64,000 bases of DNA. Origin: Ottelia alismoides. Its lineage: Eukaryota > Streptophyta > Magnoliopsida > Alismatales > Hydrocharitaceae. Shown piece after piece: positions 57,708-64,000 of this stretch. Position 1 is the stretch's first letter, and every line of letters starts with the position of its first letter. The DNA is taken from positions 186,001 to 250,000 of the forward strand of contig JAZKJV010009616.1 in assembly GCA_037367405.1 (NCBI GenBank), read 5' to 3'. The position numbers and the translations under genes are program-made. The notes beneath the pieces were generated by a model, which saw only the letters and a program-made list of their open reading frames with translations, did no database searches and was not told the DNA's origin.

Positions 57708-59190
57708 GGAAAACTTCAGATAAGACACTCCTTTCCAGGATGCATGGAAAGTCAACCATCTTATCCATTCGTAATAAATCCGTTGGCTGCCATTAATGAC
57801 CCATTATCTATATTTTTTAATATTGAGAAACCCATCATAGTCATTTTGGCATATTCTATATTTAAAATGCAACAAATATCTCCTAAATTATCTCCGGTCT
57901 CTCTCTCTCTCTTCCGTCTCGCTCTCTCCTCTCTCTCTCTCTCGATCAACGGCGGCATGTAGGGTGACACAGAGGTGATGATGGAACGTAGGTCTGGTTT
58001 GGCGGTCGACGACGGAAGGGGCTGCGCTAGGTGGATAAGGGTCCTGACGCGGGCGGGTGCTCTTACGGGCGGATCTGGATGGCGGCTGCGGCATGCAGAG
58101 GTCGGCCTGAGGTACGAGGATGCTGGCGTTGCGAAGTAGATAGGCGGTGTCGGCTGCTGAAGGAGCTCGCGGGGACGAGGCTCCTGCCGTTTAAGGCGGA
58201 GAAGGTGCAGTGAAGGTGGATCAACGGACAGGTGGCTATTCTCTAGATGGTCGGCTGTGGCGAGGCAAGGATAGATATCGTTTTTACACCAAGGAGGGTG
58301 AGCATGGAGGAGATGGGTCATGGAGGAGAAGGGCGGAGGAGGTGCAGGTGGAGGGGGATGCACGTGAGGGAATACGTGATTAGTTTTCACAATCTGAGAT
58401 CGTTTTTTACAATCTCGGATCCTTTTTTACAATATAAGATATTGTTTTTACAATTCGCATGTCATTTTTACAATCTCATTTTTTTACATTTATTTTTCTT
58501 TTATAAATTTCTAATAACCTCATATTTTTCTATAAACCCCCGATCATTTTTTACAATCAGAGATCATTTCTTACAAATCTCAGTACGTTTCATGCAATTT
58601 TAGATTGTCTTTTTACCTTTATTATTTTGTTTTGTATTTCTAACAATATATTTTTGTTACAGAACACAATCTATTTTTTACCAACTTTAATTTTTTTACA
58701 TTTATCTCTTTACACGTAATAATTGTTGAATTACTAACTATCTATTTTTTTGTGTATCTCCAAACGAATATTACAAACAAGTATGAAATTTTATAGAGGC
58801 ATTACGTAAATTACAATTACAACAATAAACGAATTACTAACCTTGATTTTATTTTACAAAGCAGGTTACAATCTTACAACGACAGTGAGTATTTTTCAAA
58901 GAATTCTGCCATTCTATATATCACGAAAATGCTACCACGTTGGTGAAACCTCATTGCATAAATAGCAACAAAAAAGTGCCAATTCAGGCGGGCTAAAAAG
59001 GCAAAAAAAGGATTAAATGAAATTCGAACTCAAAATAGAATTCAAATTCAAAACGGAATTCAAATTCAAAATAAAAACGCATAGACTAAAATACCCTTTT
59101 GGATAAAGATCCGTTAGATTGTGATCTAATGGATGAGATGGTTGACTTTCCATACATTCACGAAAGGCCCATCTCATTGGAAGGGCCCCA
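57708..59190. mobile_element. Mutator-like non-autonomous element, about 1.5 kb, with GC-rich cargo
   Basis: Inverted termini: 'ggatgcatggaaagtcaaccatcttatccatt' at 57738-57769 returns inverted at about 59128-59160 ('ggatgagatggttgactttccatacattc'). Inside: a CT-rich tract (57898-57945), a GC-rich stretch (57950-58370) unlike its neighbours, then a T-rich part repeating TTTTTTACAATC-like units (58395-58620). An ORF of 209 codons on the minus strand (57761-58390) is Pro/Arg/Ser-rich with no domain I recognise. Could be a pack-type element that captured gene sequence. A related short element lies at 62668-62931. Confidence 0.5.
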
Positions 59191-59235
59191 TATATGTATA
59201 CACATATATACATACATACATACATACACACACAC

Positions 59236-59268
<33 letters not shown>

Positions 59269-59360
59269 GAGAGACATACATACATACATATATACATACA
59301 TACCTACATTCGTACGTACGTACGTACATACATACATACATACATGTGTGTGCGTGGGTG
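59191..59360. repeat. (CATA)n / (CA)n / (CGTA)n microsatellite
   Basis: Mostly CATA and ACAT units with TA, CA and ACGT variants. Translations rich in Tyr-Ile-His-Thr are repeat artefacts. Confidence 0.92.
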
Positions 59361-59663
59361 GGGGGGATGGGACTGTCTCCTAGGAGGAGCTAACTCGGCT
59401 CCCCCTGACCTATTTTCCATATATTTTTTTATTTTTTTGAAGTCATTCAAGTTTCGTGAGAAACAGAGACTCCTACAACCTTCATCTAGAACATCGTTTT
59501 TTTAACGGTCACAGAATTGTTGAAATCGATCCCGTCTGGATGGAGGCTGTAGGAGTCTATGTTTATATGGATATAAAATGAAAAATCCACGGATATATTT
59601 TTCAAAAAAAATACGAGAGAAATGGAGCGGGGAGTCAAGTTAGATCTCCCCATGGGCAACCCC
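59361..59663. mobile_element. Foldback MITE, subfamily A
   Basis: Arms 'gctaactcggctccccctgacc' and 'gcggggagtcaagttag' inverted; centre 'ccttcatctagaac' with 'gtctggatggaggc'. Bounded by microsatellites on both sides. Confidence 0.7.
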
Positions 59664-59711
59664 ATATGTGTGTGTATGTATGTATGCATGCATGTATGTA
59701 TGTATGTATGT
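59664..59711. repeat. (TGTA)n microsatellite
   Basis: GTGTGTGTATGTATG then GCATGCATG and TATG units. Confidence 0.9.
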
Positions 59712-60072
59712 GAGGCTGGGGAGGCTGCTACATGTAGCAGCCAATGTGACTGCTACATGTGGCAGTTTCTCCAATTTTTTATTTTTTATTCAAAATTAAA
59801 TCATATATATTCATCTATATACCCCTCCTACATTCTATTAAAATTTCGTAAGAAACGAAGACTCCTATGCCCTCCATCTAGAATAGGTTGATTATAGCAA
59901 ATTTCAGACCGTTAAAATTACCTGTTCTAGATGGAGGGCATAGGAGGCTTTGTTTCTTACGAAATTGTAATAGAATGTAGGGGGAATATATAGATGAATA
60001 TATATGATTTAATTTTGAAAAAAAAATAAAAAATTTGGGGAAACTGCCACATGTAGCGGCCTCCCTTTTCAC
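59712..60072. mobile_element. Foldback MITE with near-perfect long hairpin
   Basis: Left arm about 59748-59886 and right arm about 59922-60060 are complementary over about 135 bases with few mismatches: 'tacatgtggcagtttc' with 'gaaactgccacatgta', 'ctcctatgccctccatctagaa' with 'ttctagatggagggcatagga'. The best-kept foldback in the window, so likely the youngest of the cluster. An additional small palindrome sits at its left end (CTGCTACATGTAGCAG, 59725-59740). Confidence 0.82.
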
Positions 60073-60077
60073 TATAT

Positions 60078-60459
60078 ATAGGGGTTAAATGAGGCTACAC
60101 CTTGGGTGTAGCCAATTAACTAGCCCGCCCCCATTTTCCTCCGATTTAATTTCTTTTTGGAAAAAAAAAATGTATATTCATCACTATATCCCCCTAACAT
60201 GTCATTCTAATTTCGTCAGAAATGAAGACTCCTATACCCTCCATCTGAAGGGGGTCAATTTCAGTAATTCTAAGACTTAAAATTTGACAGTCTTGATTGG
60301 AGGGGATAGAAATCTCAAATTAAGTCGAATTTTTAATGACATCATGGTGACATATTGTGATCTAAATTCCAACAAGTTTCATTTCAGAAAAAAATAAAGA
60401 GGAAAAGGGGTGGAAGCGTGTAAGTTGGATACACCCAGGGAGCATACTCCTTTTTCCCA
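60078..60459. mobile_element. MITE, A/B hybrid
   Basis: The left half is A-type (aacatgtcattctaatttcgtcagaaat), the right half B-type (gacagtcttgattggaggggatagaaatctc, atgacatcatggtgacatattgtgatctaa). Outer palindrome 'ctacaccttgggtgtag' at the left end. Followed by (GT)n at 60460-60475. Confidence 0.62.
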
Positions 60460-60483
60460 CGTGTGTGTGTGTGGGGGGGGGGG

Positions 60484-60859
60484 TGTTGCCCATATGGGGA
60501 ACTAACTTAGCTCTCCCCACCCTATTTTTCTCATATTGTTTTTAATTGTTTTGAAAATTTCTTCAGTGCATTTTTATTATTATATCCCTATATTATGTCA
60601 TTCAAATTTCATACGAAACAGAGAATCATACAACCTCTATCCAGAAAAGGTCGATTTCAATAGTTCTGTGACTGTTAAAAATGACTATCTAGATGGAGGT
60701 CGTAGGAGTCTCTGTTTCTCGCAAAATTTGAATGACATAATATAGAGATATAGTGATTAATTTTCAAAGATAAATTTTTCAAAAAAAATAAAAAAATATA
60801 GGAGAAATGGGTTGGGGGAGCCAAGTTAGCTCCCCCCTGAGGGAAACCCTATCCCCCTT

Positions 60860-60861
<2 letters not shown>
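60484..60861. mobile_element. Foldback MITE, subfamily A
   Basis: 'ctaacttagctctcccc' and 'ggggagccaagttagctcc'-type ends; arms 'tatattatgtcattcaaatttc' with 'aatttgaatgacataatata'. (TA)n of about 30 bases follows at 60862-60892. Confidence 0.75.
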
Positions 60862-60892
<31 letters not shown>

Positions 60893-60895
<3 letters not shown>

Positions 60896-61262
60896 CAGCC
60901 CCTTGAGGGGAGCTAACTTAGCTCCCCTTGCCTTATTTTCCATAAATTTTTTTATTTTTTTAAAATGCTTCCGTGGATTTTCATAAATATATCTCTATAC
61001 TATGTCATTAAAATTTCAAGTGAAACAAAGAATCATACGACATCCATCCAGATATGTTCGATTTCAACTATTCTGCAACTGTTAAAAAATGGCTATCTAG
61101 ATGGTGTCCATATGAGTCTCTATTTTGCACGAAACTTTAATGGCATAATAAGGGATATAGTGATGAATTTCTATGGAAGCATTTTTCAAAAAAATAAAAA
61201 AATTGGGAAAATGAGGGGGGTGGGATTAAGTTATCTCCTTTAGGGGGCAACCCCATTTAACA
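60893..61262. mobile_element. Foldback MITE, subfamily A
   Basis: Ends 'gagctaacttagctcccct' and 'ggggtgggattaagttatctcc'; arms 'cttccgtggattttcat' with 'atgaatttctatggaag'. The left end has a local palindrome AGCTAACTTAGCT. TA tract at 61263-61270. Confidence 0.73.
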
Positions 61263-61270
61263 CTATATAT

Positions 61271-61627
61271 AGGGGAAAATGGGGCTGCCTTCTTGGGGGG
61301 AGCTAACTTGGCTCCCCCCCCACATCATTTTCCTTATATTTTTTTTATTTTTTTGAAAAATAAATTCTGTGGAAATTCATCAATATATCCATGTATTATG
61401 TATTTCATGTTTCGTGAGAAACATAAACTCCTACGATCTCCATCTATACAGTCATTTTTAATGATCCCAGAATTGTTGAAATCGACCCTGCTTGGATGGA
61501 GCCATAGGAGTCTTTGTTTCGCACGAAATTTGAATGACATACTATAGGGACATAATAATGAAAATATATGAAAGTATTTTTCAAAACAATAAAAGATACC
61601 GGGAAAATGAGGTGGGAGGAGCCAAAG
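61271..61627. mobile_element. Foldback MITE, subfamily A
   Basis: Arms 'gtgagaaacataaactcctacgatctccatct' with 'ggatggagccataggagtctttgtttcgcac'. TA tract follows (61628-61641). Confidence 0.72.
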
Positions 61628-61641
61628 TATATATATATATA

Positions 61642-62015
61642 AGGAATATGCTCCCTGGGTGTAGCTAACTTACAAACTCTCACCCCTCTTCATCTGTATT
61701 TTTTTATTTTTCTGAAGTGGAACCTATTGAAATTTAGATCACACCGTGTCACCATGGTGTCATTAAAAATTCGACTTAATCGAGACTTCTATCCCTTTCA
61801 TCAAAACTGTTAAATTTTAACGGTCTCAGAATTGCTGAAATTAACCCCCTTCAGATGGATGGCATAAGAGTCTATGTTTTCGACGAAATTAGAATGACAT
61901 GTTAGGGGAGTATAGTGATGAATATATATATTTTCATTTTCCAAAAAAATAAAAAATAGGAGGAAATGGGGGTGGGAGTAGCGAATTCGCTACACCCATG
62001 GTGTAGCCTCATTTA
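61642..62015. mobile_element. MITE, B/A hybrid
   Basis: The left half is B-type ('tagatcacaccgtgtcaccatggtgtcatt'), the right half A-type ('gatggatggcataagagtctatg', 'aatgacatgttaggggagtatagtgatg'): the mirror of 60078-60459. Ends with 'cgctacacccatggtgtagc'. Confidence 0.62.
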
Positions 62016-62061
62016 ACTATACACACACACAGATACACACACACACACACACACACACACA
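62016..62061. repeat. (CA)n microsatellite
   Basis: CA repeat broken by AGATA; between two MITEs. Confidence 0.9.
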
Positions 62062-62442
62062 TGGGAGCTGGGAGCCTGCACCCAAGGTTGTAGGTAATTA
62101 CCTACACCCGACCTTTTTTTTCATGATTTTTACATTTTTTAAGGAAACCTTTGGGGATTTACTTAATATATTGAGAGGAATATGTGTTCAAGTTTCATGC
62201 AAAACAAACATTTCCAATACATTCATCTAGAATGGGTCAATTTCAGCAATTTTGAGATCGTTAAATTTGATAGTCTTGATGGAGATGATAGGAGTCTCGA
62301 ATTAAGTTGATTTCGAATGACACCATGGTGAAATATATTTATCTAATTCCCCCACAGTTTCATTTCGAAAAAAATCAAAAAATAACGATAAAATGAGTCA
62401 GGTGTAGGTAGTTACCTATGTTTCCGGGTATAGGCTCCATTA
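62062..62442. mobile_element. MITE, subfamily B
   Basis: Full-length counterpart of 1295-1617. The end has 'ttgtaggtaattacctacacc' and, inverted, 'ggtgtaggtagttacctatg'. Arms 'ttgagaggaatatgtgttcaag' and 'caccatggtgaaatatatttatctaa'. Confidence 0.7.
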
Positions 62443-62451
62443 TATATATAT

Positions 62452-62653
62452 GGTTGATCATGTGAGAGCCAAAATCTGTGAGAGCATGAGAGCAGTAAAT
62501 CTGGACCACTAGATTATACTCTTCTCTCCTGCATTTAGTGGTCCATTAATCTCTCTCCTCATTGATTGTAGGATGAGAGAGAAGAGCACAATCTAGTGGT
62601 CCAGATTCACTATTCTCATGCTTTTACAGATTTTGGCTCTCATAGGATCAACC
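62452..62653. mobile_element. Mutator-like foldback element, about 200 bp
   Basis: Terminal inverted repeats of about 65 bases: 'ggttgatcatgtgagagccaaaatctg' with 'cagattttggctctcataggatcaacc', and 'aatctggaccactagatt' with 'aatctagtggtccagatt'. TA tracts on both sides. Second copy at 63353-63527. Confidence 0.75.
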
Positions 62654-62667
62654 ATATATATATATAT

Positions 62668-62931
62668 AGGAGAAACTTCAAATAAGATGGACATTTCCGG
62701 AATGCATGGAAAGCCACGTCAAATATTAACATAATGTGTATATCATGAAAGATTTATGGAAATATCAGTATATTTGACAAAAAATGTTTGTTACAATATG
62801 GATGATATATTTTATAAAACTGTATGATCATCATTATTTTACAATGTGCAGTTTAAATTTACAAAATTATTATGCGATTTACAAATTTAGCAATGGCTTT
62901 CTGAATTTCAGGAAAGACTGACCCATTGGTG
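62668..62931. mobile_element. Short relative of the 57708-59190 element
   Basis: Begins 'gagaaacttcaaataagatggacatttccggaatgcatggaaag', like 57710-57752. The middle has 'ttacaat' units as in the larger element. Its right end ('ttcaggaaagactgaccc') is poorly matched to the left, so possibly truncated. Confidence 0.5.
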
Positions 62932-62954
62932 TGTGTATATATATATATATATAT

Positions 62955-63345
62955 GAGAAAAGGGATCCTACACCTGGGGGTGTAGGTAACTACCTACACC
63001 TGAGTCATTTTTTTCATGATTTTTCATATATTTTTGAAATGAAACCTTGCGGTAATTAGATCACTATATATCACCATGGTGTCATTCCAATTTCAACTTA
63101 GTTTGAGACTTCTATCATCTCCATCAAGGTCATCAAATTTAAACGGTCTAGAATTGTTGAAAAGGACCCATTCTAGATGAACATGTTAGGAATGTTTGTT
63201 TTGCATGAAACATGAAACACATATTTCCTTTAATATATTAAGTAAATCCCCAAAAGAGTTTTTCGAAAAATACGAAAAATAATGAGAAAAAAGGTCGGGT
63301 GCAGGGAGTTACCTACACCCTCGGGTGTAGGCTCCCAGCTCCCTA
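62955..63345. mobile_element. MITE, subfamily B
   Basis: Ends 'acacctgggggtgtaggtaactacctacacc' and 'gttacctacaccctcgggtgtaggc'. Inverted relative to 62062-62442 in its inner blocks ('caccatggtgtcattccaat' left, 'gcatgaaacatgaaacacat' right). Confidence 0.7.
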
Positions 63346-63352
63346 TATATAT

Positions 63353-63527
63353 ATAGCTGATCCTGTGAGAGTCAAAATCTGTGAGAGCATGAGAGCAGTG
63401 AATCTGGACCTCTAGATTCTGTCACCTCTCTCCTCATTGATTGCAGGAGGAGAGAGAAGAGCAGAATCTAGTGGTCTAGAATCATTCCCCTCACGCTCTC
63501 AGAGTTTTTGGCTTTCGCAGGATCAAC
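63353..63527. mobile_element. Mutator-like foldback element, second copy
   Basis: 'gctgatcctgtgagagtcaaaatctgtgagagc' to 'ggctttcgcaggatcaacc', the same termini as 62452-62653, with some decay in the right arm. TA tract on both sides. Confidence 0.72.
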
Positions 63528-63539
63528 CCTATATATATT

Positions 63540-63715
63540 AGATAAAATGGGGCTGCCCCTGCCCCATTTTCGGATGTTTTTTATTTTTTTAAATATCACT
63601 ATGTAAATTCATCTATATATCTCTCCTATATGTCATTCGAATTTTTATAGAAATAGCCTTCATCTAGAACATGTTGATTACAACAATGTTTAGACATCCC
63701 TGTTATAGATGGAGG
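63540..63715. mobile_element. MITE, subfamily A, right part missing
   Basis: Left arm only ('ggggctgcccctgccccatttt', 'tatctctcctatatgtcattcg', 'cttcatctagaac'), then 'gttatagatggaggcaaga' and a switch to unrelated DNA. Confidence 0.6.
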
Positions 63716-64000
63716 CAAGACATCCCGGTTCTTTAGTGAATCCTATAATGTTGCAAGGTGATTCCTGAAAAGGCATCGTAAATTGTTATGTCCTCCTCTG
63801 CAACAAATCCTTGGTGCTTCAAACAACAAGAAAAAAACAAGAAGTTCAAATCAAATAAAACCAAACTCCTCCCCTCCACTAAATCCTCGGTACTTCAAAC
63901 GACAAGAAAAAAACAAGCAGTTTACTCACTCCACTAAAGATAGCTTCCACCGCTAACAATCTAATCTTTATCCAAATCCAGCCTCACAAATATTAATTAA
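63716..64000. other. Unclassified DNA with an imperfect tandem duplication
   Basis: Not MITE-like and less AT-biased. Two similar stretches of about 50 bases (63796-63846 and 63875-63924) share 'aaatcct.ggt.cttcaaac.acaagaaaaaaacaag'. No ORF of note. Could be the edge of the next element or of host sequence beyond the window. Confidence 0.35.

Noticed and set aside
57761..58390. 209-codon minus-strand ORF as a protein gene
   Set aside because: Low complexity, no recognisable domain, runs across a CT repeat and a terminal inverted repeat of the transposon.
59194..59393. Tyr/Ile/His/Thr-rich ORFs
   Set aside because: Direct translation of CATA microsatellite.

Overview
The window is plant DNA made almost wholly of transposable elements. 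Evidence: long-terminal-repeat (LTR) retrotransposons of the Athila branch of Ty3/Gypsy, primer-binding sites for plant tRNA-Asp, foldback MITEs sitting on (TA)n tracts, and G-box-rich promoters. The GC-rich LTR cores hint at a monocot, but I cannot name the species. I find no ordinary host gene.

Layout. 1-1294 is the end of an LTR of a minus-strand Athila-like element whose body lies left of the window. 1295-2635 holds three to four MITEs. One of these MITEs is split at 2635/56813 by a nested retrotransposon complex of about 54 kb. That complex is a chain of an Athila-type element ('family 3', minus strand): LTR_a (2636-5996), internal region A (5997-33133), LTR_b (33134-44974, broken), a scrap of internal region (44975-45213), LTR_c (45214-48567), internal region B (48568-53902) and LTR_d (53903-56812). 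Internal region A carries decayed gag, protease, RT, RNase H and integrase. Region B has lost the span from mid-RT to the integrase core.

A much younger element ('family 1', plus strand) sits inside the protease/gag part of region A at 11768-31857. It is an LTR-internal-LTR-internal-LTR chain with one 5-bp target duplication (ATATG). Its LTRs are about 3.0 kb and about 99.5 % alike by eye. It encodes only an 844-residue protein with a retropepsin-like domain whose active-site glycine is lost. Copy 1 is open and copy 2 has one nonsense codon. A third element ('family 2', plus strand, 34694-44030) sits inside LTR_b. It has 3.1-kb LTRs, and its 3.1-kb interior has leader and 3' UTR but no coding block. 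From 56813 to about 63715 there is a pile of MITEs and Mutator-like foldbacks separated by TA, CA and CATA microsatellites.

How they relate. All three families use tRNA-Asp and share a 3' noncoding module: a row of hairpins that each end in a polypurine-tract-like CTAAGTATAGGGGG. Three LTR families begin with a palindrome TGATGAAt...attCATCA. Families 1 and 2 lack pol and look like parasites of an Athila such as family 3. The most unusual observation is in family 3: the primer-binding site is not about 18 nt but spans a complete 75-base tRNA-Asp sequence including the non-encoded CCA. It is present at all three LTR/internal junctions and is followed directly by the C-terminal part of gag, with the capsid part missing. 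This fits read-through of the primer tRNA during reverse transcription. Nesting order, oldest first: MITE, family 3 chain, family 2, family 1 chain.
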